A program made the position numbers and the translations under genes. From Aliirhizobium wenxiniae (GTDB taxonomy: Bacteria; Pseudomonadota; Alphaproteobacteria; Rhizobiales; Rhizobiaceae), in NCBI RefSeq assembly GCF_019511445.1, contig NZ_JAEUAN010000023.1, forward strand, positions 1 through 64,000: DNA of 64,000 bases, read 5' to 3'. Of the stretch, positions 56,444 through 64,000 are shown piece by piece; the stretch's first letter is position 1; every line of letters begins with the position of its first letter. The notes under the pieces were generated by a model. That model ran no database searches and was not told the DNA's origin. It was given only the letters and a program-made list of their open reading frames with translations.

Positions 56444-57640
56444 TTAAGCGGATTTCTTCAGCTGTTCAGCCGAGAGCACTTCGGCAGCACGCTCGATGCG
56501 CGCCAGGCCTTCACGTGCCTCTTCGGCTGTGACGACAAGCGGCGGCAGAATGCGAACGACGTTATCGCCTGCCATGACGGCCAGCATGTGCTGATCGCGC
56601 ATGCCGGAGATCAGCTCGCCGGCCGGCACCTTCGCCTTGATGCCGAGAAGCAGGCCTTCGCCGCGAATATCCTCGATCACCGTCGGGAAACGATCCTTGA
56701 GCGCCGCAAGCCCCTGACGGAAGACGAGTGCGACGTCGCGAACGTTTTCGAGGAAGCCGTCAGCCAGGACGATATCGAGCACGGCATTGCCGCAGGCCAT
56801 GGCCAGCGGGTTGCCGCCATAGGTCGTGCCGTGGATACCAGGTTTCATGCCGGATGCGGCTTCGGCCGTTGCAAGGCATGCGCCGAAGGGGAAGCCGCCG
56901 CCGATGCCCTTGGCGATCGCCATGATATCCGGCGTGATGCCGGCCCATTCATGAGCGAAGAGCTTGCCGGTACGGCCGACGCCGGTCTGAACTTCGTCGA
57001 GGATCAGCAGCAGGCCCTTCTCGTCGCAGATGCGGCGCAGCTCGCGCATGAATTCCTTCGGAACCGGACGCACACCGCCCTCGCCCTGGATCGGCTCGAT
57101 CAGCAGGGCGCCGGTGTTTTCGTTGATCGCGGCGTTCAGCGCATCGAGATCACCGAACGGGACCTGATCGAAGCCTTGAGCCTTGGGGCCAAAACCTTCC
57201 ATGTACTTTTCCTGACCGCCGGCTGCGATCGTGGCGATCGTGCGGCCGTGGAAGGCGCCTTCGAAGGTGATGATATGGAACTTTTCCGGATGACCCTTGG
57301 AGTAATGATAGCGGCGGGCCGTCTTGATGGCGCATTCCAGCGCTTCGGCACCCGAATTGGTGAAGAAGGCCTTGTCCGCAAAGGTTGCGTCAACCAGGCG
57401 GCGTGCGAGGCGCTCCTGCTCAGGGATCTCGTAGAGATTGGACAGATGCCAGACCTTCTCGGCCTGCGACTTCAGCGCTTCGACCAGATGCGGATTCGCA
57501 TGGCCGCAGGATGTGACCGCAACGCCCGCACCGAAGTCGAGATATCGCTCGCCGCTTTCCGTCACAAGCCAAACGCCCTCGCCGCGCTCAAAGCGCAAAG
57601 GGGCTCGGGCAAAGGTGTCGAAAAGCGCAGATTCAGCCAT
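56444..57640 (-). CDS. argD: Acetylornithine aminotransferase
   Basis: This 398-residue class-III PLP aminotransferase makes N-acetylornithine in arginine synthesis. It has NSGAEALECAIKTARRYHYS (PLP-phosphate region), LLILDEVQTGVGRTGKLFAH (DEVQ) and DIMAIAKGIGGGFPFGACLA, with the Schiff-base lysine in AKGI. It is the first gene of the argD-argF pair. The name rests on the neighbouring argF, since related GABA/ornithine aminotransferases share these motifs. Confidence 0.92.
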   Translation of the reverse strand: MAESALFDTFARAPLRFERGEGVWLVTESGERYLDFGAGVAVTSCGHANPHLVEALKSQAEKVWHLSNLYEIPEQERLARRLVDATFADKAFFTNSGAEALECAIKTARRYHYSKGHPEKFHIITFEGAFHGRTIATIAAGGQEKYMEGFGPKAQGFDQVPFGDLDALNAAINENTGALLIEPIQGEGGVRPVPKEFMRELRRICDEKGLLLILDEVQTGVGRTGKLFAHEWAGITPDIMAIAKGIGGGFPFGACLATAEAASGMKPGIHGTTYGGNPLAMACGNAVLDIVLADGFLENVRDVALVFRQGLAALKDRFPTVIEDIRGEGLLLGIKAKVPAGELISGMRDQHMLAVMAGDNVVRILPPLVVTAEEAREGLARIERAAEVLSAEQLKKSA

Positions 57641-58046
57641 GGCGGCTCACTCCATAAGGCATCCGGGAACGGACATTCTTGAAAATCAAAATGCCGCCCA
57701 AGGGGCGGCCGCGGCACTATCACCACTCAGCCCTGCGATGTCAACAAAACTCGCGGAACTGCGGGGTTTAGGGGTCTTTTGCATCGAGCCTGCAACCCAA
57801 CCGGCGGCTGTGACATAAATGACTCTGTCAGAAAGCAAGTTGGGGAAAACCGGGAAATCGATTCGTGGCGATTCCGGGGACTCTTGTCACGGAGTCTGCG
57901 GACCTCTAGGTTAAAGATCAATTACTAGACTGCATGCGGCGGAACTAGTCACCAAAAGCATAGATATTGTGCCTGTTGCGAGATGTATCGCGCGACATTG
58001 GTGAGGGATTCTGCATGCCACCAACGTTCAAAGGCGGAGAACGGGC
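57641..58046. promoter_or_regulatory. argD-gcrA divergent region with GANTC cluster
   Basis: This 406-bp region has no gene. It carries six GANTC sites (CcrM adenine-methylation sites) at 57821, 57860, 57870, 57879, 57892 and 58007, five within 76 bp. GANTC methylation and GcrA binding control cell-cycle promoters in alphaproteobacteria, so this is a likely GcrA/CcrM-controlled promoter region for gcrA itself. Confidence 0.6.
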
Positions 58047-58583
58047 ATGAATTGGACGGACGAGCGCGTTGAAAAACTGAAGAGGTTGTGGTCGGAAGGC
58101 TTGAGCGCCAGCCAGATCGCCGCACAACTTGGAGGCGTAAGCCGCAATGCCGTGATCGGCAAGGTCCATCGCCTCAACCTGCCGGGCCGCGCAAAGGCCG
58201 GCGGCACGATCGCGACGAACCGCGCTGCAAAGCGCCCTGCGGCCCCTGCCCGTCCGCAGCAGACATTCGCAGCCCGTCCGGCAGCACGCCCGGTCGCCCG
58301 TCCGGTTGGCGCGACCGCCCTCAAGGAAGAGGTCGAGTTCGAGGCTTCGCAGGAACTGGTCTATCGTCCGGCTTCCAACGTCGTTCTGCCGATCTCCCGC
58401 AAGCTCGCACTGACAGAACTGACCGAACGCACCTGCAAGTGGCCCGTCGGCGATCCGCTGACCGACGATTTCCACTTCTGCGGCTGCGAGTCCCCGGACA
58501 ATTCGCCTTACTGCACCTATCACGCAAAGCTCGCATACCAGCCGGTCAACGAGCGTCGTCGTCCGAGCGCCGCACGGGCATAA
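58047..58583 (+). CDS. gcrA: Cell cycle regulator GcrA
   Basis: This 178-residue protein has the diagnostic N terminus MNWTDERVEKLKRLWSEGLS followed by ASQIAAQLGGVSRNAVIGKV, the GcrA DNA-binding helix-turn-helix. A proline/alanine-rich linker leads to the C-terminal sigma-70-binding part (CKWPVGDPLTDDFHFCGCES). It is a sigma-70 cofactor that acts at promoters with methylated GANTC in the S-phase programme of alphaproteobacteria. Confidence 0.96.
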   Translation: MNWTDERVEKLKRLWSEGLSASQIAAQLGGVSRNAVIGKVHRLNLPGRAKAGGTIATNRAAKRPAAPARPQQTFAARPAARPVARPVGATALKEEVEFEASQELVYRPASNVVLPISRKLALTELTERTCKWPVGDPLTDDFHFCGCESPDNSPYCTYHAKLAYQPVNERRRPSAARA

Positions 58584-58605
58584 AGCTCACCGCCAATCAG
58601 ACGAC

Positions 58606-58635
58606 AAAAAGCGGGCTTCAGGCCCGCTTTTTTTT
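58606..58635 (+). terminator. gcrA intrinsic terminator
   Basis: GCGGGC (58611-58616) pairs with GCCCGC (58622-58627), followed by at least eight T's. An A-run before the stem extends the pairing. It is a textbook Rho-independent terminator 30 bp after gcrA. Confidence 0.9.
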
Positions 58636-58792
58636 GTGTCTATCATTCGGTCCCTGCACCTTCCGCAAAGCAGCCTTGCCAACGCGCAACTTGCTCTTGG
58701 CGGCGCAAATCCCTATTTAAGCCCTGCGAGGACGACCTCCCCCAGAATGGGCATGAAACCGGGACGGCCCGGAAAACCCAAAGGGGTACACA

Positions 58793-59227
58793 ATGCGTAC
58801 GACACGCGACCGTATTCGTCACGCGATCAGCTTCGAGATCATCGGGCTTGCCATCTTCACGCCGCTTGCCTCTTTCGTCTTCGGCATACCTGTTGAACAT
58901 ATCGGTGTCGTCGGCATCGTTTCGGCAACGCTCGCAACCGGCTGGAACTATCTTTACAATCTCGGCTTCGATCACCTGATGCAGAAGTTCCACGGCGGTA
59001 CGCAGAAGACCATGGCGCTGCGCGTTGCGCATGCGGTTCTGTTCGAACTCGGCCTGCTGATCGTGCTGATGCCGTTCATCGCCTGGTATCTGGGCGTCAG
59101 CCTGATGCAGGCACTGGTGATGGATATCGCCTTTGCGCTGTTCTACCTGGTCTATGCCTTCTTCTTCAATCTGGCCTATGACCGGATCTTTCCGCTGCCC
59201 GAATGGCAGAAGAAAGCGGAAGCCTGA
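58793..59227 (+). CDS. PACE-family membrane transporter-like protein
   Basis: This 144-residue membrane protein has four hydrophobic segments in two repeated halves, beginning TRDRIRHAISFEIIGLAIFT. The doubled bacterial-transmembrane-pair pattern (RxxHxxxFE near residues 9-16 and RVAHAVLFELGLL near 77) is the signature of the PACE efflux family, such as AceI. A chlorhexidine- or polyamine-like substrate is typical for that family; here it is unknown. GC-rich gcrA-phoB context gives no further hint. Confidence 0.88.
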   Translation: MRTTRDRIRHAISFEIIGLAIFTPLASFVFGIPVEHIGVVGIVSATLATGWNYLYNLGFDHLMQKFHGGTQKTMALRVAHAVLFELGLLIVLMPFIAWYLGVSLMQALVMDIAFALFYLVYAFFFNLAYDRIFPLPEWQKKAEA

Positions 59228-59248
59228 CGCCCCCCCCCCAAAAAAGCA

Positions 59249-59281
59249 TCAGCCCGAGCCGGGGAACCGCGCTCGGGCTGA
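59249..59281. terminator. Bidirectional-type terminator between PACE gene and phoB
   Basis: TCAGCCCGAGC (59249-59259) pairs with GCTCGGGCTGA (59271-59281) around an 11-nt loop. On the minus strand it is followed by a short T-run (from AAAAAA at 59240-59245), which suits termination of the pho operon after phoB. On the plus strand it could back up the PACE gene. Confidence 0.75.
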
Positions 59282-59310
59282 CTGTTCGTGAGATGCAGTA
59301 TCCTTGAGTA

Positions 59311-59994
59311 TCAGGATTCCATCGAATAGCCGGCACCGCGAACGGTGCGGATGACATCCTGCATGTTGGAGAAGTTGAGCGCCTTGCGCAGACGCCCCAC
59401 ATGCACATCGACCGTGCGTTCGTCGACATAGATATCGTGGCCCCAGACGCCATCCAGAAGCTGGGAGCGCGAGAAGACGCGACCTGGCGAGACCATCAGG
59501 AATTCCAGAAGGCGGAATTCGGTCGGCCCGAGGCGGACTTCGCGGCTCTTGCGATGGACGCGATGGGTCTCGCGATCAAGCTCGATATCACCGCATTTCA
59601 GGACGCTAGAGAGAACCTCGGGCTTGGCACGGCGAAGCATCGCCTTGACACGCGCCATCAGTTCAGGCGTCGAGAACGGCTTGACGACGTAATCGTCAGC
59701 GCCGGTTGCGAGGCCGCGAACACGTTCGCTTTCCTCGCCACGCGCCGTCAGCATGATGATCGGCAGGCGTTCGGTCTCGGGCCGCATGCGCAGGCGCCGG
59801 CACAATTCGATGCCCGAGACACCCGGCAGCATCCAGTCGAGGACCAGAAGATCCGGTGCGCGTTCCTGAAGCCGGATTTCCGCCTCGTCACCCCGAAGGA
59901 TGGTTTCGACTTCATAGCCTTCGGCTTCGAGATTGTAACGGAGGAGGACGCTCAGCGCCTCCTCGTCTTCCACTACCGCAATTCTTGGCTGCAT
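59311..59994 (-). CDS. phoB: Phosphate response regulator PhoB
   Basis: This 227-residue OmpR-type response regulator has a receiver domain with the phosphate-accepting aspartate in LLVLDWMLPG and the lysine in DDYVVKPFST. The winged-helix C terminus has VRLGPTEFRLLEFLMVSPGR and DERTVDVHVGRLRKAL. It is phosphorylated by PhoR and activates pst and other pho-box genes. It is last in the order pstC-pstA-pstB-phoU-phoB. Confidence 0.96.
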   Translation of the reverse strand: MQPRIAVVEDEEALSVLLRYNLEAEGYEVETILRGDEAEIRLQERAPDLLVLDWMLPGVSGIELCRRLRMRPETERLPIIMLTARGEESERVRGLATGADDYVVKPFSTPELMARVKAMLRRAKPEVLSSVLKCGDIELDRETHRVHRKSREVRLGPTEFRLLEFLMVSPGRVFSRSQLLDGVWGHDIYVDERTVDVHVGRLRKALNFSNMQDVIRTVRGAGYSMES

Positions 59995-60027
59995 GCTGAA
60001 TGTGCTCCGTCAGATACTAACCGGCGA

Positions 60028-60741
60028 TCACTCGGCAATCGCGCCGACGGTGTTTGCCGTATCGTCCTTCGGACGCTCGCCTTCCGGCACAGCACCCGTC
60101 GTCATGTAGTAGATGGTTTCCGCGATGTTGGTCGCGTGGTCACCGATACGCTCGATGTTCTTGGCGCAGAACAGGAGATGCGTGCAGGTGGTGATGTTGC
60201 GCGGATCTTCCATCATGTAGGTCAGGAGTTCGCGGAAGAGCGACGTGTACATGGCGTCGATTTCTTCGTCGCGCAGGCGGATGGCTTCAGCCTTTTCGGC
60301 AGAGCGGCTGGCATAGACATCCAGCACGTCCTTCAGCTGAACAGCAGCCAGATCGGAGAGATGCTCCAGGCCGCGGGCCAGCTTGCGCGGAACGCCATGG
60401 CCTTGAACGGCAATAACGCGCTTTGCGGTGTTCTTGCCGAGATCGCCGACGCGCTCAAGATCGGCTGCAATACGCAGGGTGCCGATGATTTCGCGCAAGT
60501 CGTTGGCGACCGGCTGACGCTTGGCGATCGTGACGATCGCCTTGTCTTGGATCTCGCGCTCGGCGTGGTCGAGGATCACGTCGTCGGAGATGACCTTCTG
60601 GGCAAGGGCGGAATCGCCGTTTACCAGGGCGCGCACGGCATCGCCGCACATCTGTTCCGCAAGGCCGCCCATTTCCGAGATGCGGCGGCGCAGATACTTC
60701 AGTTCTTCGTCGTAGGCCGACAGGATATGACTTGATACCAT
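60028..60741 (-). CDS. phoU: Phosphate signalling protein PhoU
   Basis: This 237-residue helical protein has two three-helix PhoU repeats, with IGTLRIAADLERVGDLGKNT in the first and HLLFCAKNIERIGDHATNIA in the second (both ExxGD metal-binding motifs). It links Pst transporter state to PhoR activity. The ATG at 60741 (MVSSHILSAY) fits the family; the frame continues upstream only as antisense noise over pstB. Confidence 0.95.
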   Translation of the reverse strand: MVSSHILSAYDEELKYLRRRISEMGGLAEQMCGDAVRALVNGDSALAQKVISDDVILDHAEREIQDKAIVTIAKRQPVANDLREIIGTLRIAADLERVGDLGKNTAKRVIAVQGHGVPRKLARGLEHLSDLAAVQLKDVLDVYASRSAEKAEAIRLRDEEIDAMYTSLFRELLTYMMEDPRNITTCTHLLFCAKNIERIGDHATNIAETIYYMTTGAVPEGERPKDDTANTVGAIAE

Positions 60742-60790
60742 CTTCTTGTCCTTAAAATCCGTAGCAACAGGCAAAGGGCTTGAGAGCCGA

Positions 60791-61606
60791 TCAGCCGAAG
60801 CGGCCCATGATGTAATCCTGGGTGCGCTGGTCATCCGGATTGGTGAACATCTTGTCCGTATCGTTCTCCTCGACCAGCTGGCCAAGGTGGAACATGGCGG
60901 TACGCTGAGACACGCGGGCGGCCTGCTGCATCGAGTGGGTGACGATGACGATCGTGTAGTTGGCGCGCAGTTCGTGGATGAGTTCCTCGACCTTTGCGGT
61001 TGCGATCGGATCGAGCGCCGAACAGGGCTCATCCATCAGGATGACTTCCGGCGAAACGGCAACCGCACGGGCGATGCAGAGACGCTGCTGCTGGCCACCG
61101 GAAAGACCGGTGCCCGATTCATGCAGGCGATCCTTGACTTCGGCCCAGAGGCCGGCGCGCTGGAGGGAAGCCTCAACGATGGCATCCATATCAGCCTTGC
61201 CGCGGGCGAGACCATGGATCTTCGGACCGTAGGCGATGTTTTCGTAGATCGACTTCGGGAACGGGTTCGGCTTCTGGAACACCATGCCGACGCGGGCGCG
61301 AAGTTCCACGACGTCGATTTCCTTGTCGTAGATATCATCCGTGTCGAGCGTGATCTTGCCGGTAACGCGGCAGTTCTCGATCGTATCGTTCATCCGGTTC
61401 AGCGTGCGCAGGAAGGTCGACTTGCCGCAACCCGACGGGCCGATGAGCGCCGTCACCGTGTTTTCCCGAACGTTCAGGTTTACGTCGAAAAGCGCGCGCT
61501 TCTCACCGTAATAGACCGAAACGTCCTTACCAATCATCTTGTAGGCTACTTCATTCATCTTCTTGTCCAGAGCCTTTTCAACTGCTGCTTCTGACAACAT
61601 ATTCAT
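60791..61606 (-). CDS. pstB: Phosphate ABC transporter ATP-binding protein
   Basis: This 271-residue ABC ATPase has Walker A GPSGCGKST, the Q-loop MVFQKPNPFPKSIYENIA characteristic of PstB, the signature LSGGQQQRLCIARAV, Walker B VILMDEPCSALDP and switch VTHSMQQAARVS. It powers high-affinity phosphate uptake by PstC/PstA. It is 12 bp from pstA. Confidence 0.97.
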   Translation of the reverse strand: MNMLSEAAVEKALDKKMNEVAYKMIGKDVSVYYGEKRALFDVNLNVRENTVTALIGPSGCGKSTFLRTLNRMNDTIENCRVTGKITLDTDDIYDKEIDVVELRARVGMVFQKPNPFPKSIYENIAYGPKIHGLARGKADMDAIVEASLQRAGLWAEVKDRLHESGTGLSGGQQQRLCIARAVAVSPEVILMDEPCSALDPIATAKVEELIHELRANYTIVIVTHSMQQAARVSQRTAMFHLGQLVEENDTDKMFTNPDDQRTQDYIMGRFG

Positions 61607-61618
61607 TGTGTCGATCTC

Positions 61619-62935
61619 CTACCACCGGCGTTCGAAGCGCCGACGCAACAGAATTGCACCAACATTCATGACCACGAGGAACAGGAGCAGGATGATGATC
61701 GCTCCCGAAGTTCTTTCAACGAAGGCGCGTTCCGCCTCGTTTGCCCACATGTAGATCTGCACCGGCAGGGCCGTGGACGGATCCATCGGAGTGGTCGGAT
61801 AGTTGGCGACGAAGGCGACCATGCCGATCAGGAGCAGCGGTGCAGTTTCGCCGAGCGCGTGCGCCAGGCCGATGATGGTGCCGGTCAAGATGCCCGGCAT
61901 GGCAAGCGGCAGGACGTGATGGAAGATGGTCTGCATCTTTGATGCGCCGAGGCCGAGAGCCGCCGCGCGGATCGAGGGCGGAACCGCCTTCAGGGCTGCG
62001 CGGGTGGCGATGATGATCGTCGGAAGCGTCATCAGCGTCAGGACCAAGCCACCGACCAGCGAAGCCGAGCGCGGCAGGCCCATGAAGTTGATGAATACTG
62101 CCAGACCCAAGAGACCGTAAACGATGGAGGGAACGGCCGCGAGGTTGTTGATGTTCACCTCGATCAGGTCGGTGAACTTGTTCTTCGGGGCGAATTCCTC
62201 GAGATAGATCGAGGCAGCGACACCGATCGGCAGCGACAGGACGAGCACGATCGCCATCATGTAGAAGGAACCGATCAGGGCCACGCCGACGCCGGCGGCT
62301 TCCGGACGGCTGGAATTGCCGTTGACGAAAATGCCGGTGTTGAAGTGTTTTCCGAGCGCACCGGATTCGGCGAGCTGGTTCATCCAGCCGACCTGCTGGT
62401 CGGAGACCTTGCGGTTGTTTTCCGAGACGGTGAGATCGATCTGGCCCTTGAAGGCACTGTCGATATCGCCGGCAGCAAGAAGCGATACCGTCTGCGTGGT
62501 TCCGACGATCTGCGGATTGGCCGTGACCATGTCACGCAGCTGGCCGCGGACACCATCTGAAATCATCTGGTTGACGGCGCGCAGGCCCTGGCGATCGTTT
62601 TCGGCAACGCCGAGAACCTTGGCGAGCGCATTGCGGGCAACGACCGGATAGTTGGCCGTCATCAGCTTGCTCGGATCCGTGGCGCGCTCGTTGTCCTTGT
62701 CGATGATCTGTTCGGAGAACTCGACCGGAATGGTGATCATCGTCTGCTGGAATGCGGTGTAGCCTTTGGAGACGACCGAATAGAGCAAGATGAAGAGGAA
62801 CAGGATGCCGAAGGAGAGCGCCGCGATGCCATAGGCACGGAAGCGGCGTTCTGCTGCATAGCGGCGCTTGATGCCGATATCGCGGCGTGCGGGCTTGGCT
62901 GAAGCGCCGGCGGGGAAGGAAACCGCGTCGGTCAT
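61619..62935 (-). CDS. pstA: Phosphate ABC transporter permease PstA
   Basis: This 438-residue membrane protein has a long N-terminal region with one span and a periplasmic loop, then the permease core with GALYLGALHALGETAP-type EAA loop (GTIIGLAHALGETAPLLLIG). The rhizobial PstA form is longer than that of E. coli. The start at 62935 (MTDAVSFPAG) overlaps pstC by four bases. Confidence 0.95.
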   Translation of the reverse strand: MTDAVSFPAGASAKPARRDIGIKRRYAAERRFRAYGIAALSFGILFLFILLYSVVSKGYTAFQQTMITIPVEFSEQIIDKDNERATDPSKLMTANYPVVARNALAKVLGVAENDRQGLRAVNQMISDGVRGQLRDMVTANPQIVGTTQTVSLLAAGDIDSAFKGQIDLTVSENNRKVSDQQVGWMNQLAESGALGKHFNTGIFVNGNSSRPEAAGVGVALIGSFYMMAIVLVLSLPIGVAASIYLEEFAPKNKFTDLIEVNINNLAAVPSIVYGLLGLAVFINFMGLPRSASLVGGLVLTLMTLPTIIIATRAALKAVPPSIRAAALGLGASKMQTIFHHVLPLAMPGILTGTIIGLAHALGETAPLLLIGMVAFVANYPTTPMDPSTALPVQIYMWANEAERAFVERTSGAIIILLLFLVVMNVGAILLRRRFERRW

Positions 62936-64000
62936 TCGTACTGCTCCCGGTATTTGCGCACAATGAAGAGCGCGTAGATATTGAGGCAAAGCGTGATCAC
63001 GAAGAGGGTGATACCCAGTGCGAAGGCGACAAGCGTCTGCGGCGAGGTGAATTCAAGGTCGCCCGTCAGCTGGCTGACGATCTTGACGGTCACGGTCGTC
63101 ATCGGCTCGAACGGATTGAGCTGCATGCGAGCTGCAACACCTGCGGCAAGCACGACGATCATGGTTTCGCCGATAGCGCGCGAGGCCGTCATCAGGAGAG
63201 CGCCGACAACACCCGGCAGGGCTGCCGGCATGACGACCTTCTTGATGGTTTCCGACTTGGTGGCGCCTAGGCCGAGCGAACCGTCACGCAGCGCACGCGG
63301 CACCGCGGTGATGATGTCATCCGACAGCGAGGAGACGTAGGGGATCAGCATGATGCCCATGACGAAACCGGCAGTCAGAACCGACTGTGCCTGGATGAAG
63401 TTGGCGAAATCGCCGGTGGCGATGCCGTTGATCTTCGAGGAGATGTCACGAAGGAACGGACCGACCGTGGTGAGGGCGAAGAAGCCGTAAACGATGGTCG
63501 GGATGCCGGCGAGCACTTCGAGAAGTGGCTTGGCAACGCCACGGACCTTCGGCGAGGCATATTCGGCCATGTAGATCGCCGAGAACAGGCCGACCGGAAC
63601 GGCGACAAGCATGGCGACGAAGCCGATATAGAGCGTGCCGAGAAGCAGCGGGATGAGACCGAACTGGCCTTCCGAGGCTGTCGCTCCGGCTGCGGCGAAA
63701 CGCGGATCCCAGACCGTGCCGAAGAAGAACTCCCAGGCAGGAACGCGACCGAAGAAGTGACCGGCTTCCGTCAGCATGGAAAGCACAATGCCAATCGTGG
63801 TGATGATGGCAATCGAGGACGCCACGACAAGCGAGCCGAGAATAACCTTCTCCACCCGGTTACGGGCACGGAAGCGATGCGAGATGCGGGTGTAGGAGAA
63901 GCCAGCACCGATCAAGGCAACGATCAGGACAATCGCCGTCATGAGACGATTGCTGATCTTGTTCATTGCGTTGAGATCGCCGGCGGATTCCACCATGTAG
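62932..64000 (-). CDS. pstC: Phosphate ABC transporter permease PstC (partial, 5' end outside)
   Basis: At least 354 residues are present. The permease EAA loop is ASRAIGETMIVVLAAGVAAR, and VLAGIPTIVYGFFALTTVGP is highly typical of PstC. The frame is open through the last bases of the window, and rhizobial PstC proteins have about 490 residues. So the start lies beyond 64000, even though an in-frame ATG occurs at 63996. PstC and PstA form the phosphate channel. Confidence 0.95.
   Translation of the reverse strand, partial: YMVESAGDLNAMNKISNRLMTAIVLIVALIGAGFSYTRISHRFRARNRVEKVILGSLVVASSIAIITTIGIVLSMLTEAGHFFGRVPAWEFFFGTVWDPRFAAAGATASEGQFGLIPLLLGTLYIGFVAMLVAVPVGLFSAIYMAEYASPKVRGVAKPLLEVLAGIPTIVYGFFALTTVGPFLRDISSKINGIATGDFANFIQAQSVLTAGFVMGIMLIPYVSSLSDDIITAVPRALRDGSLGLGATKSETIKKVVMPAALPGVVGALLMTASRAIGETMIVVLAAGVAARMQLNPFEPMTTVTVKIVSQLTGDLEFTSPQTLVAFALGITLFVITLCLNIYALFIVRKYREQYE

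Noticed and set aside
56114..57682. 522-codon plus-strand frame opposite argD/argF
   Set aside because: It is antisense to two certain arginine genes; the long open frame follows from GC bias.
57945..58523. 192-codon minus-strand frame opposite gcrA
   Set aside because: gcrA has the unmistakable GcrA N terminus and its own terminator. The antisense frame has no features.
63996..63998. In-frame ATG at 63996 as the pstC start
   Set aside because: Rhizobial PstC is about 490 residues and the frame is still open at the edge, so this is an internal methionine.
1..64000. CRISPR arrays, retrons and insertion sequences
   Set aside because: No regularly spaced repeats, reverse-transcriptase motifs or transposase genes with terminal repeats were seen on reading the window.

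Overview
The window comes from the chromosome of a Rhizobiaceae alphaproteobacterium (Rhizobium/Agrobacterium group). The evidence is the right-hand gene neighbourhood: dcd, metZ behind a SAM-II riboswitch, apaG, hslO, argF, argD, gcrA, then phoB-phoU-pstB-pstA-pstC. GcrA, a GANTC-rich gcrA promoter and a DUF982 gene also point to Rhizobiales. About 51 kb to the left of this conserved block is foreign DNA stacked at one tRNA-Gly(CCC) gene (51038-51111, minus strand).

Region 1 (1-6626) is the right end of a genomic island. It has a serine resolvase (479-1027) and a P4-type tyrosine integrase (5250-6455, minus) at its edge. Between them lies a tight five-gene plus-strand cassette (1130-5151): a P-loop ATPase of the Sll1717-like type, a ThsB-like DUF1863/TIR protein, a caspase-like protease with His85/Cys131, a second classical TIR protein with Glu78, and a stand-alone SLOG-fold protein. 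This is the strongest candidate for a little-described system. It looks like a Thoeris-related signalling system in which TIR enzymes make a nucleotide signal and the effector is a protease, with a nucleotide-sensing SLOG protein and an ATPase added.

Region 2 (6627-8610) is a junction zone. A 49-bp copy of the tRNA 3' part (6627-6675) repeats the sequence at 51036-51084. A 20-bp piece of it recurs at 8364-8383. Between them sits one gene that joins an ABC/AAA ATPase to a DUF4435 TOPRIM-like nuclease (PARIS/OLD-like defence). Just after the second repeat is the C-terminal stub of a different integrase. Several elements have therefore accreted at the same tRNA.

Region 3 (about 8.6-51.0 kb) is a seemingly complete siphovirus-type prophage. 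The repressor (41580-42308) is divergent from a small Cro/YdaS-like gene. The leftward early operon carries small regulators, a ParB-MT-A70 adenine methyltransferase, a winged-helix replication protein and a NusG-like antiterminator. It leads into the late genes: HNH nuclease, terminase small and large, portal, S49 protease, HK97 capsid, connectors, tail tube, tail chaperones with a canonical A AAA AAC frameshift site, tape measure, tip proteins, tail spike and lysis genes including overlapping spanins. The rightward early operon carries small proteins, a phage DnaN sliding clamp, HNH, DUF982, a cytosine-methyltransferase-like protein and the integrase beside the tRNA. Cargo genes at the far left end of the late region include an ABC-2 polysaccharide-export-type permease, a GT8-like glycosyltransferase (surface modification) and an overlapping three-gene operon of unknown function.

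Region 4 (51.1-64.0 kb) is the core chromosome: dCTP deaminase, methionine synthesis under SAM-II control, arginine synthesis, the cell-cycle regulator GcrA, a PACE-family membrane protein, and the phosphate regulon. pstC runs off the right edge. All assignments are by reading motifs; no database search was run.
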